DNA from: Ornithinibacillus halophilus
Lineage (GTDB): Bacteria; Bacillota; Bacilli; Bacillales; Amphibacillaceae
DNA length: 64,000 bases
NCBI RefSeq assembly: GCF_900129485.1
Contig: NZ_FQVW01000007.1
Span: 1 to 64,000, forward strand
Direction of reading: 5' to 3'
Shown here: one piece after another, positions 11,863 through 19,403 of the stretch
Layout of the letters: every line of letters starts with the position of its first letter
How positions within the stretch are numbered: the first letter of the stretch is position 1
The notes under the pieces: model-generated
The model's database searches: none
Told to the model about the DNA's origin: nothing
Seen by the model: only the letters and a program-made list of their open reading frames with translations
Position numbers and translations under genes: made by a program

Positions 11863-12747
11863 ATGACCGAAAAAGAACAAGAAACGAAATTAGTGATTAT
11901 AACAGGAATGTCTGGTGCTGGTAAGACGGTTGCCATTCAAAGCTTTGAAGACTTAGGATACTACTGTGTTGATAACTTACCACCTACGTTATTACCTAAA
12001 TTTCTAGAGTTGATGCGTGATTCTACAAATAACATCCATAAAGTAGCATTAGTGATGGATCTAAGAGGTCGAGAATTTTTTGATTCTTTATTTGAAGCAT
12101 TAGATATATTAGGAGAAGAAGATTGGTTAGAGGAACATATCCTTTTCCTTGATGCAAAAGATCAACAACTAGTAAGTCGATATAAAGAAACAAGAAGATC
12201 TCATCCACTAGCTCCAGATGGGTTACCACTGAATGGGATTAAACAAGAAAGAAAGATTTTAGATGAATTGCGTGGAAGAGCGCAACGAATTATTGATACG
12301 ACTGATTTAAAACCAAAAGAACTAAGAGAAAAGATATTGAAGGCATATACAGAAGAAAAGCAAGAAATTTTCTCTGTTCACTTCCTTTCGTTTGGCTTTA
12401 AATACGGATTACCAATTGATGCGGATTTAGTTTTTGACGTTCGTTTCCTTCCAAATCCACATTACGTAGCAGACCTTCAACCACTTACTGGTTTAAACCC
12501 AGACGTTTCTTCTTATGTATTTAAATGGTCGGACACACAAAAATTCCAGGAGAAGGTACTAGACCTAATGCAGTTCATGCTTCCTCAGTATAAAAAAGAA
12601 GGGAAGTCTCAACTAGTTGTGGCAATAGGGTGTACCGGGGGACAACATCGTTCCGTTGCGTTAGCTGAATATTTTTCGAAACAATTAGCTTCCAACTATA
12701 TAACCCATGTAAGTCACCGAGATATTGACAAAAGAAAGGGTCATTAA
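11863..12747 (+). CDS. rapZ: RapZ-family nucleotide-binding protein (YvcJ)
   Basis: 294-residue P-loop protein with Walker A GMSGAGKT (about 15-22), a conserved [10 protein letters not shown] segment and the C-terminal RapZ motif [10 protein letters not shown]. The enterobacterial RapZ is an RNA-binding adaptor; Bacillus YvcJ is a GTP/ATPase linked to competence, so the RNA role should not be assumed. It is separated from yvcK by one nucleotide. Confidence 0.93.
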   Translation: MTEKEQETKLVIITGMSGAGKTVAIQSFEDLGYYCVDNLPPTLLPKFLELMRDSTNNIHKVALVMDLRGREFFDSLFEALDILGEEDWLEEHILFLDAKDQQLVSRYKETRRSHPLAPDGLPLNGIKQERKILDELRGRAQRIIDTTDLKPKELREKILKAYTEEKQEIFSVHFLSFGFKYGLPIDADLVFDVRFLPNPHYVADLQPLTGLNPDVSSYVFKWSDTQKFQEKVLDLMQFMLPQYKKEGKSQLVVAIGCTGGQHRSVALAEYFSKQLASNYITHVSHRDIDKRKGH

Positions 12748-12748
12748 T

Positions 12749-13702
12749 ATGGCACAACAAAAGAAACCACGTATTGTCGTAATTGGTGGAGGTACTGGTA
12801 TGCCAGTGCTACTTCGGGGACTAAAACATTTACCAGCAGAATTAACAGCATTGGTAACCGTAGCAGATGACGGTGGAAGTACAGGTAGGCTTCGTAGCGA
12901 AATGGCCATTCCAGCCCCAGGAGACATTCGCAATGTGATTGCTGCTATGTCAGAAGTAGAACCGATGCTAATTGAATTATTTCAACATCGGTTTAAAAAT
13001 GGGAATGATCTTTCCGGTCATTCGATGGGGAATTTATTACTAGCTGCGATGACATCCATTACAGGAGATTTTTATACGGGCATTAAAGAAATATCTCGAG
13101 TGTTAAATGTAAAAGGAGAAATATTACCTATCTCAAATGAGAATATTACTTTACATGCTGAAATGGTTGATGGCTCCTTGGTATCTGGTGAATCGAATAT
13201 TCCAATGGTAGGGAAGCGTATTAAGCGTGTGTTTATTGATCCATTGGATGTACAACCTTTGCCTAATGCGTTACAAGCAATTGAGCACGCAGATTTAATT
13301 GTTATTTCACCAGGTAGTTTATTTACTAGTATCATGCCAAATATCATTATTCCTAAAATAGATGAGGCGATTCGTAAAGCGAAGGCGAAAGTAGTATATG
13401 TATGTAATGTAATGACTCAAGCAGGGGAAACAACAGGTTTTACTGCTGCTGATCATGTAAGTGCTATTTATGATCATATTGGTGAAGGATGCATTGATTC
13501 CATTGTAGTGCACAATGAACCAATCGAGAAACCGATACGAGAATTGTATGCCGAAGAAAATGCTGCACCTGTAGTGTATGATATCGACCGTTTACTTGGG
13601 TTAGGGTTACAAATCATTGAAGGCGATATTATTGATCATACAAAACCAACTCTTCGCCATGACACGCGTAAAATTGCTGATTTATTATTTTCATTGATAT
13701 AA
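12749..13702 (+). CDS. yvcK: Gluconeogenesis morphogenesis factor YvcK
   Basis: 317-residue CofD-like protein that binds UDP-sugars. In Bacillus it is needed for normal shape and growth on gluconeogenic carbon sources. Visible motifs are GGGTGMPVLLRGLK at the N-terminus, VTVADDGGSTGRLR and the C-terminal ISPGSLFTSIMPN. The start is the ATG one base after the rapZ stop. The upstream in-frame ATG at 12725 lies inside rapZ. Confidence 0.93.
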   Translation: MAQQKKPRIVVIGGGTGMPVLLRGLKHLPAELTALVTVADDGGSTGRLRSEMAIPAPGDIRNVIAAMSEVEPMLIELFQHRFKNGNDLSGHSMGNLLLAAMTSITGDFYTGIKEISRVLNVKGEILPISNENITLHAEMVDGSLVSGESNIPMVGKRIKRVFIDPLDVQPLPNALQAIEHADLIVISPGSLFTSIMPNIIIPKIDEAIRKAKAKVVYVCNVMTQAGETTGFTAADHVSAIYDHIGEGCIDSIVVHNEPIEKPIRELYAEENAAPVVYDIDRLLGLGLQIIEGDIIDHTKPTLRHDTRKIADLLFSLI

Positions 13703-13769
13703 AGAGATTTTAAACAGCATGGATTTCGAACATGCGAATAAATATTAATTAGTAAAGGAGGGAGAGGAA

Positions 13770-14717
13770 ATGTCCTTTGCTTCAGAAATAAAGAAAGAAC
13801 TAACAACGATAGAAATTGAAGAGTGTTGTTCGTATGCAGAATTAGCTGCTCTTATTCGAATGAATGGCTCAATTTCTGTAGTATCTAATCGAAAATATAT
13901 GTTAGATATTCAAACAGAAAATGCCGCAATTGCTCGCCGAATCTATACACTCATTAAATCAAACTACACCTATCCAGTTGAACTCCTTGTCCGTAAAAAG
14001 ATGAAGTTGAAAAAAAATAACGTCTATATTGTGCGCCTGAAAGAAAATGTAGAAAAAATGTTAACAGACTTAGATATTTTACAAGGTCCTTTTCAAATAA
14101 ATCGTTTAATCTCAGAAAAATATTTGAAAAAAGAATGCTGTAAAAGAGCCTACTTACGTGGTGCCTTTCTTGCAGGTGGATCAATAAATAATCCAGAAAC
14201 TTCATCGTATCACTTAGAGATTTTCAATTCTTATGAAGACCATAACAATCATCTAGGTGATCTTTTAAATATGTTTGATTTGCATGCTCGTACTTTAGAG
14301 AGAAAAAAAGGACATATCGTATACTTAAAAGAAGCAGAAAAAATTACTGCATTTCTAAGTATCATTGGTGCACATAACGCTTTGTTTAAGTTTGAAGATG
14401 TTCGAATTGTCCGAGACATGAGAAACTCTGTTAACCGACTAGTAAACTGTGAGACTGCAAACCTAAATAAGACAATCGGTGCTGCGTTTAGACAAATAGA
14501 AAATATCCAATTTATTGAGAAGACTGTTGGTCTAGATGCTTTACCTGAGAAACTAAGAGAAATAGCTGTTTTGCGTATGCAACATGAAGATGTATCGCTT
14601 AAAGAGTTAGGGGAGCTTGTTTCAAGCGGAAAAATTTCTAAATCTGGCGTTAACCACCGCTTAAAGAAAATCGATGAGTTTGCTGACAAAATAAAACAAG
14701 GTCAAATGTTGGGGTAA
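13770..14717 (+). CDS. whiA: DNA-binding protein WhiA
   Basis: 315-residue protein with an N-terminal LAGLIDADG-like fold ([22 protein letters not shown] pattern, about 130-150) and a C-terminal helix-turn-helix ([22 protein letters not shown] pattern). It is involved in cell division and chromosome segregation in Bacillus and in sporulation in Streptomyces. A strong RBS (AAAGGAGGGAG) precedes it. It ends the rapZ operon. Confidence 0.95.
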   Translation: MSFASEIKKELTTIEIEECCSYAELAALIRMNGSISVVSNRKYMLDIQTENAAIARRIYTLIKSNYTYPVELLVRKKMKLKKNNVYIVRLKENVEKMLTDLDILQGPFQINRLISEKYLKKECCKRAYLRGAFLAGGSINNPETSSYHLEIFNSYEDHNNHLGDLLNMFDLHARTLERKKGHIVYLKEAEKITAFLSIIGAHNALFKFEDVRIVRDMRNSVNRLVNCETANLNKTIGAAFRQIENIQFIEKTVGLDALPEKLREIAVLRMQHEDVSLKELGELVSSGKISKSGVNHRLKKIDEFADKIKQGQMLG

Positions 14718-14736
14718 TAAATGAAAGCAACAATGG

Positions 14737-14785
14737 AACCGAACTATTGTAATCCAGAATAAGGATGCTTAGTTCGGTTTTTTTA
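14737..14785 (+). terminator. Terminator after whiA
   Basis: 10-bp stem AACCGAACTA / TAGTTCGGTT followed by a run of T. Confidence 0.85.
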
Positions 14786-14858
14786 TTATGAGAAAATAGA
14801 GTATAATTTTTAAAAATGTCTGGCTCCGAGCGGGCGCTAGTGACTAGTGAAGAAACTA

Positions 14859-14998
14859 TTATGACTTACTAGATAAATAATCGACAGTTTCCATTGTCTC
14901 AGTTAGTTCAACGCGTAACCATCATATTTCTTCTCAAGTCGAGCAAATCCATGATCCATCTTTCCCTCTAGTTTTACCAATTTGCTTTCACTATACAA
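14859..14998 (-). pseudogene. Remnant of a small coiled-coil protein gene
   Basis: On the minus strand a TTG at 14998 opens a 31-codon frame reading KLVKLEGKMDHGFARLEKKYD, which is amphipathic. After its stop at 14903 a second frame continues as LTETMETVDYLSSKS to a stop at 14859. One frameshift would join the two. GGAGGG lies upstream. No homologue is assigned. The rest of 14786-15167 holds a partial copy of the GTCT-GGCTCCGAGCG repeat word (about 14818) and the region upstream of crh, nothing else clear. Confidence 0.4.
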
Positions 14999-15167
14999 AC
15001 ATTAAATTTACCCTCCATGTAATGGTCAAGGAGAATCCAATTCAAAAGTTTACTAATAAGGAGAAGTTTATTATGTAAAAGATTATTTATCTATGATATA
15101 ATAAATTTTACTAAGTTTTTAGTAAATCAACATGATAACGCTTGCAATTATAGGGAGGATGAGAAAC

Positions 15168-15425
15168 TTGGTTGAGAGGTCTGTAAAGGTGGAACTTGAA
15201 TCTGGACTACAAGCGAGACCAGCTGCAAAATTTGTTCAAGAAGCAAATCGATATAGTGCACATTTATTTTTAGAAAAAGGTGGTAAACGGGTGAATGCCA
15301 AAAGCATTATGGGGTTGATGAGTTTGGCGATTACTTCTGGTGAAGACATTACGTTAATTGCTGATGGGGCAGATGAAGAAGAAGCAATTACTCACTTGAT
15401 ATCGTTTGTGTCAACAAATAGTTAA
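15168..15425 (+). CDS. crh: Catabolite repression HPr-like protein Crh
   Basis: 85-residue HPr paralogue that lacks the PTS phosphotransfer His but keeps the regulatory serine. Gln15 replaces His15 (SGLQARPAA) and Ser46 is present in AKSIMGLMSL. HprK phosphorylates Ser46, and Crh-Ser-P then acts as CcpA corepressor. The TTG start at 15168 is 9 nt after GGGAGG and gives exactly the length of Bacillus Crh; the ATG at 15159 abuts the RBS and is rejected. Crh is typical of Bacillaceae. Confidence 0.95.
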   Translation: MVERSVKVELESGLQARPAAKFVQEANRYSAHLFLEKGGKRVNAKSIMGLMSLAITSGEDITLIADGADEEEAITHLISFVSTNS

Positions 15426-15476
15426 TATTTTATATTTTACTTAAGTATGTGAAAGAAATAACATATAGTAATAAAG

Positions 15477-15506
15477 AAGAGGCATCCTTAGTTGGATGCC
15501 TCTTTT
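15477..15506. terminator. Bidirectional terminator between crh and clpP
   Basis: Perfect 11-bp stem AAGAGGCATCC / GGATGCCTCTT with a 6-nt loop, T-rich on both strands. It serves the convergent crh and clpP transcripts. Confidence 0.9.
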
Positions 15507-16097
15507 CTATTGGTCTTCTTTACGTTCTAAGATACGGTCAATTAATCCGTAGTCAACAGCTTTTGAAGCTGTCATGAAGTTATCACGTTCTGTGTCTGCT
15601 TCGATTACTTCGATTGGTTGGCCTGTACGTTCTGATAAAATTTCATTAATACGCTTTTTCATTTCAACAATACGTTTAGCATGAATTTCAATATCAGTCG
15701 CTTGACCTTGTGTACCACCAAGTGGTTGGTGAATCATTACTTCACTATTTGGAAGTGCAAAACGCTTCCCTTTTTCACCAGCAGCTAATAAGAATGCTCC
15801 CATAGATGCAGCCATTCCAGTACAAATTGTTGATACATCAGATTTAATGAATTGCATTGTATCATAAATAGCCATTCCTGCTGTGATCGATCCACCAGGT
15901 GAGTTGATGTATAGAGAAATATCTTTATCTGGATCTTCGGCTTCTAAGAAGAGTAACTGAGCAACTATTGAGTTAGCTACATTATCATCAATAGCACTCC
16001 CAAGCATAATAATACGATCTTTTAATAGGCGTGAGTAAATATCATATGCACGTTCCCCACGATTTGTTTGTTCAATAACTGTAGGTATTAAATTCAT
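15507..16097 (-). CDS. clpP: ATP-dependent Clp protease proteolytic subunit
   Basis: Serine peptidase of 196 residues that forms the double heptameric chamber working with ClpX, ClpC or ClpE. The catalytic triad is visible at Ser98 (GMAASMG), His123 (MIHQPLGG) and Asp172 (TERDNF). It degrades damaged and tmRNA-tagged proteins. The RBS AGGAGG precedes the ATG. A promoter overlapped by a CtsR-type operator lies upstream. Confidence 0.97.
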   Translation of the reverse strand: MNLIPTVIEQTNRGERAYDIYSRLLKDRIIMLGSAIDDNVANSIVAQLLFLEAEDPDKDISLYINSPGGSITAGMAIYDTMQFIKSDVSTICTGMAASMGAFLLAAGEKGKRFALPNSEVMIHQPLGGTQGQATDIEIHAKRIVEMKKRINEILSERTGQPIEVIEADTERDNFMTASKAVDYGLIDRILERKEDQ

Positions 16098-16152
16098 ATC
16101 AACATCCTCCTTATTCGATAACGTTCATCCATTTGTTATTGGATTTAATTTA

Positions 16153-16182
16153 ATCATAACTAAAAGGTCAATGATGGTCAAA
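16153..16182 (-). promoter_or_regulatory. clpP promoter overlapped by a CtsR heptad operator
   Basis: On the minus strand TTGACC (16181-16176), 17 bp, TATGAT (16158-16153). The direct repeat GGTCAAT-GAT-GGTCAAA reads on the plus strand at 16166-16182, matching the CtsR heptad pattern. CtsR is the class III heat-shock repressor in Firmicutes, so heat induction is inferred. Confidence 0.88.
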
Positions 16183-16325
16183 TGAAAACAATTAAATTGT
16201 TTCTTTGATTATGTAATAAAATCCATACTTGAAAGGATACCCTTTTTCTGGATATTTTAAACTAATCATAAAACACTTGTTTAATAAATGTATGCGCGTT
16301 ATAATAGCGTATGTGTGAAATATAT

Positions 16326-16401
16326 GCGCCCATAGCTCAGTTGGATAGAGCACTGGTTTCCGGTACCAGGTTTGCCGGGGGTTCGAATCCCTCTGGGCGC
16401 G
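16326..16401 (+). tRNA. tRNA-Arg (anticodon CCG)
   Basis: Complete cloverleaf: acceptor GCGCCCA / TGGGCGC, D-arm GCTC..GAGC, anticodon stem CTGGT / ACCAG with loop TTCCGGT, and T-arm with TTCGAAT loop. Anticodon CCG reads CGG. CCA is not encoded. The 3' 50 nt are duplicated at 19215-19264, marking it as an integration site. Confidence 0.96.
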
Positions 16402-16410
16402 TTCTATAAT

Positions 16411-16456
16411 TCAGGTGTAGCAAGGGGGTGAGCGTTTTTCAACCTCTTGCTATTTT
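16411..16456 (+). terminator. Terminator inside the left end of the element
   Basis: AGCAAG...CTTGCT stem, extended by GGT/ACC, followed by TTTTT. It now terminates the tRNA-Arg transcript although it belongs to the inserted element. Confidence 0.65.
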
Positions 16457-16497
16457 TATGGAATTCTAACCTTCGGATTCCGAAATAATTTTATTAG

Positions 16498-16725
16498 CTA
16501 ATTTTTAACAATCGAAACAACATTTCTAGATTCTTTTTCTTCTTTCTTGTATAGTGATTTTTGAATCGATGTTGCTGCAATTTCTTGGATACCTGGAATA
16601 ACATGTGAATAAGTATCTAAGGTTGTTTGTATCGATCTATGACCTAATCTTTCTTGAACTACTTTTGGATGTACCCCATCTTATAATAGTAATGTTGCGT
16701 GAGTATGCCTTTTAGGGAGAGCTCC
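16498..16725 (-). pseudogene. int: C-terminal remnant of a tyrosine integrase
   Basis: Minus-strand reading gives LPKRHTHATLLL, a stop at 16683-16681, then DGVHPKVVQERLGHRSIQTT and DTYSHVIPG, ending at 16498. It contains the RHTHA box, the LGH box and the nucleophile Tyr of phage/ICE-type recombinases. The in-frame TAA is probably a CAA-to-TAA change. The residues before RHTHA appear deleted, and the catalytic core upstream is missing. Its position abutting the tRNA is typical for a site-specific element. Confidence 0.8.
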
Positions 16726-16906
16726 CCATATATTGTTGGCTTAACACAAATTTCTTTGTCTTTTGTGAAATGTTATTATAATTTTTCTCGTACACTTTGA
16801 GATTAGCTAAATTATTGTTATAAATAGAATAAATAATACCAAGAACAGCTAATAGTATCTCAAATAAAGTAATAGTTTCAATAGTTAATGGTTTAAAAAC
16901 AATCAT
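16712..16906 (-). CDS. Small membrane protein, function unknown
   Basis: 64 residues with one hydrophobic segment (ETITLFEILLAVLGIIYSIY, about 9-28) followed by a polar tail. The last codons run into the integrase remnant, so the C-terminus may be an artefact of the deletion. There is no strong RBS. It may be a remnant. Confidence 0.35.
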   Translation of the reverse strand: MIVFKPLTIETITLFEILLAVLGIIYSIYNNNLANLKVYEKNYNNISQKTKKFVLSQQYMGSSP

Positions 16907-16925
16907 TTATCCAATTTAAAAATAC

Positions 16926-17015
16926 TCAAATCGGAATTACAGACACTCCAGTTAATATGTATACATAAAATATCAAATCCCCCATCTGTTCAACAATATT
17001 TTTCTTGTTTTTCAT
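16926..17015 (-). CDS. Possible 29-residue membrane peptide
   Basis: ATG at 17015 is preceded by GTGAGGAA. It encodes a short peptide beginning MKNKKNIVEQMGDLIF with a hydrophobic C-terminal half. It lies directly upstream of the 64-residue frame. It could be the start of a longer gene cut by the TGA. No family is recognised. Confidence 0.3.
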   Translation of the reverse strand: MKNKKNIVEQMGDLIFYVYILTGVSVIPI

Positions 17016-17442
17016 TAATATTCCTCACGAAAGAAATTAAATAATCATATCGGTTGAAATGCTGAAAAAGTAAAGAGGCAGAAAAACTACAGCTGGCCAT
17101 TCATAATAACCTAACTGTGATTATTAAATATAATCAGAACTATAGCTATGAGAAAAAGTTAGTGGTAAGCTTGATCCCGTGGAAAAGTATTTATTACTTG
17201 GTGATGGTACTAAAATTGAATTATTCGAAATTTGAATACAAATCGATTAACCTTCATTTTCTGGGGTTATTTTATTTTAGGAAAGTAGGAAAGTTTTTTG
17301 TAGTCTAATAGTGCTTTTTTACTAAGACTTTCCCAAGCTAAAATGGAAGGTTATTTATCATTTATTGTTGAATTAGTAGTTATGAAAGGAGGAAATAAAA
17401 AAAGAAATAGAAAAATACACTTATTTACTAGGAGGAAGTAAA

Positions 17443-18284
17443 TTGAAAAAACAATTGGTTTATTAGTATTATTATTAAGCTTTTGTCTATTCTCAATTAA
17501 TGTTAGCGCAGAGGATTTCGATAACGGTGAAGCAGTTATAATTAATGAGTATGAAGCTCTTAAAAAAATGTCTCAAAACAGTTCTAGCAGATTAAAGATT
17601 AATGGATTTAGCGAAGATGAGATTGAGATTATTCATAATTTAGATGAAGTATATACGAATCATTTAAAAGCTAATAGTAAGCTAAGTGATAAAGAATTAG
17701 AAAACTTAGGTTATTCTAAGGATCAAATTGACTTATTAAGGAATTACGAAGGAAAAGAAGAAGAAACTATTAAACTTGCAGCAACATTAACTCTTAGATT
17801 ATCTGCGCCATATGTTAGACATAACTCATTTACAAACAGAACAAACGCACAATTAGGTGTCAATTGGACTTGGGCTGGTGTACCGTTAATTAAGAGGACA
17901 GATATCATTGGAGTTTCTTGGAATGATTGGCATGTAACTTCTAGTAGTGGTTCATTAACATATATTCCTATTACAGGATCCCCAGGATACTTATATGAGA
18001 GCGCTACAATCTTAGCTAATAATGGACCAGCATCATTTGGTAGAGGTATAAGAATTCCTATGACCCAACAAGATAACTATTGGTGGGCTCGTTCAGGAAG
18101 TGCTACATTTGATTTAAATGGTGCTCATACTGGAAGAAAGGATTTAACAGCTTATGCTGAATATGGTCATACTACTATAAATATTACTCCTGGATTCTCA
18201 ATACCAGGATATGGAGCAATAAACTTCAACGTTGCAATGGATGTTGCAGGAGTTGGCAGAGTCACTGGACGAGTATCAAATTAA
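17443..18284 (+). pseudogene. Secreted protein gene with a -1 frameshift in its signal peptide
   Basis: A good RBS (AGGAGG, 17430-17435) and TTG at 17443 should start the reading MKKTIGLLVLLLSFCLF, a textbook signal peptide with VSA-ED cleavage. The A-tract at 17446-17451 has six A, and seven are needed to stay in frame. As it stands the TTG frame meets TAG after seven codons, while the main frame (in-frame ATG at 17568, 238 residues) has only ATT at 17442. The mature part is polar at first, then beta-rich and aromatic (LGVNWTWAG, GVSWNDWHVTSSSG, NYWWARSGSATFDLNG). No family is recognised; an exported toxin or adhesin-like role is possible but unproven. A sequencing error or A-tract slippage could explain the frame. 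Confidence 0.7.
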
Positions 18285-18325
18285 TATCAATAAAAATAAA
18301 AGGTTAATAATATAATCTTCGAACA

Positions 18326-18365
18326 GTCCCCTGAAATTTAGAGCATAAATTTCAGGGGACTTTTA
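18326..18365 (+). terminator. Strong terminator after the secreted-protein gene
   Basis: Perfect 14-bp stem GTCCCCTGAAATTT / AAATTTCAGGGGAC with a 7-nt loop and TTTT. Confidence 0.88.
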
Positions 18366-18417
18366 ATGATATTTTTTAATTAAAACTTTTACCCTTTTCG
18401 ATAGTATGTTTAGAGTT

Positions 18418-18636
18418 TCAAGATTCTTTATTCTTATTTAATTTATCAATACAATTTTTAATATATAAAGTACAAGCTACAATTAATGCACTTAAGAAAA
18501 TAAATCCCATATAAACTGGTCCAAAATAACTTGTTTCAGGTTTATTAAAAACCCCTGGGAATAAAAATCCTACGTTGCTTCCTAACACAAAAATAAAAAC
18601 ATAGCTACAAATCACTGTTATAATTATTGCTTTCAT
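18418..18636 (-). CDS. Two-helix membrane protein, function unknown
   Basis: 72 residues with two hydrophobic segments (about 4-26 and 40-60) and a lysine-rich C-terminus. The RBS AAAGGGGAATTAG precedes the ATG and overlaps the stop of the 53-residue gene upstream, so the two are coupled. It is convergent with the secreted-protein gene. An immunity-like role is a guess from location only. Confidence 0.6.
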   Translation of the reverse strand: MKAIIITVICSYVFIFVLGSNVGFLFPGVFNKPETSYFGPVYMGFIFLSALIVACTLYIKNCIDKLNKNKES

Positions 18637-18639
18637 TTT

Positions 18640-18801
18640 CTAATTCCCCTTTCTTATTATGAAAGTGTTTAATAGTTCACCACACTTTTGATTAAATAGT
18701 TTGGATTTAAGTACTTTATCAGTAATATGAAGGAGCATATCCTGATTTCCCCAATATTCATTGAACTTATCAAAGTTTTGCTTAAGTACTTTCCTTGCCA
18801 T
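18640..18801 (-). CDS. 53-residue hypothetical protein
   Basis: Minus-strand ATG at 18801 with AAGAGGA at correct spacing opens a 53-codon frame beginning MARKVLKQNFDKFNEYWG and ending at TAG 18642-18640, inside the RBS of the next gene. The protein is soluble, basic and helical in composition. Upstream on the same strand (about 18802-18892) is a short acidic frame containing NNIYDLVEFLVLKIDNLYEK, ending in TAA 2 nt before this ATG; it is probably the 3' end of a third gene. No family is recognised. Confidence 0.5.
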   Translation of the reverse strand: MARKVLKQNFDKFNEYWGNQDMLLHITDKVLKSKLFNQKCGELLNTFIIRKGN

Positions 18802-18979
18802 AGTTATTCCTCTTGTTTTTCGTAGAGATTATCTATTTTTAAAACTAAAAACTCCACTAAATCATAGATATTGTTTGCTTTTGGAGAGATCTCCACGTTC
18901 TAAATATCAATGGATACAAATTTCTGTTGTGAAATTTTTTTGACTTAATACTGATTGAAATAATTAACTATTATATATA

Positions 18980-19214
18980 TTCAACTCGGATTGGTTTAAT
19001 TCCTTCTTGAATTCAAAAAACTATCAGGAATTATTAACAACGATATTATAGACAGGCATTTTTAATGAAGTTAGTCATCTAAGTTTAGATAAATATGCTA
19101 ACAATTTTGCAGACGAATCGGATTCAATAAACTGAAATAGTCTAACACTAAAAGATAAAGTTAATCATAAAGATAACTATTTAGTAAGGTTTGAAAAGTG
19201 GTATAATAAGTCTG
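18980..19214 (+). pseudogene. Degraded coding debris at the right end of the element
   Basis: Short coherent plus-strand segments in shifting frames: SDWFNSFLNSKNYQELLTT (about 18985-19045), NEVSHLSLDKYANNFADE (about 19064-19117) and KDKVNHKDNYLVRFEKWYNK (about 19152-19211). They look like one gene broken by several frameshifts. The family is not recognised. Confidence 0.4.
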
Positions 19215-19264
19215 ACTGGTTTCCGGTACCAGGTTTGTCGGGGGTTCGAATCCCTCTGGGCGCG
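19215..19264 (+). repeat. Displaced 3' half of tRNA-Arg (att repeat)
   Basis: 50 bp matching 16352-16401 with one change (C16375 to T19238). It starts inside the anticodon stem and has no 5' half, so it is not a functional tRNA. It marks the right end of the element and is probably the original chromosomal 3' end. Confidence 0.9.
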
Positions 19265-19275
19265 TAATTATAAAA

Positions 19276-19312
19276 TGGTAGCAAGGGTTTTTTCTAACTC
19301 GTGCTACCATAT
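19276..19312 (+). terminator. Probable original tRNA-Arg terminator
   Basis: 8-bp stem TGGTAGCA / TGCTACCA followed by an ATTTT tail. It lies 11 bp after the displaced tRNA end, where the tRNA terminator would have been before insertion. Confidence 0.6.
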
Positions 19313-19403
19313 TTTAACCAGATGTTCAAAGAATAGCAAAATACTCTACTTAACCTGAACCATGTTTTATGGCAAAATAGAATATGTGAGAGGGGGAATA
19401 TAG

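Larger units (their letters stand above)
16352..19264. mobile_element. Decayed integrative element in tRNA-Arg
   Basis: The element is bounded by 50-bp direct repeats (16352-16401 and 19215-19264, 49 of 50 identical) that correspond to the 3' half of the tRNA. Inside are a broken tyrosine integrase next to the tRNA, small membrane-protein frames, a secreted-protein gene with a frameshift, a two-gene minus-strand cluster, and coding debris at the right end. The content is more AT-rich than its neighbours. The stretch 17016-17440 has no gene I can support: only short degraded frames, such as one ending KYLLLGDGTKIELFEI near 17245. No replication or transfer genes remain. Confidence 0.85.

Noticed and set aside
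15168-15425. HPr (ptsH)
   Set aside because: Residue 15 is Gln instead of the phosphorylated His, so it is Crh.
17117-17308. 63-codon frame in the element
   Set aside because: No RBS, poor composition, and a different frame in the same stretch looks more protein-like; probably debris.
18761-18943. 60-codon plus-strand frame
   Set aside because: It lies opposite the better-supported minus-strand 53-codon gene with an RBS; no RBS or family for the plus frame.
19215-19264. Second tRNA-Arg gene
   Set aside because: Only the 3' half is present; there is no acceptor 5' strand or D-arm. It is an att duplication.
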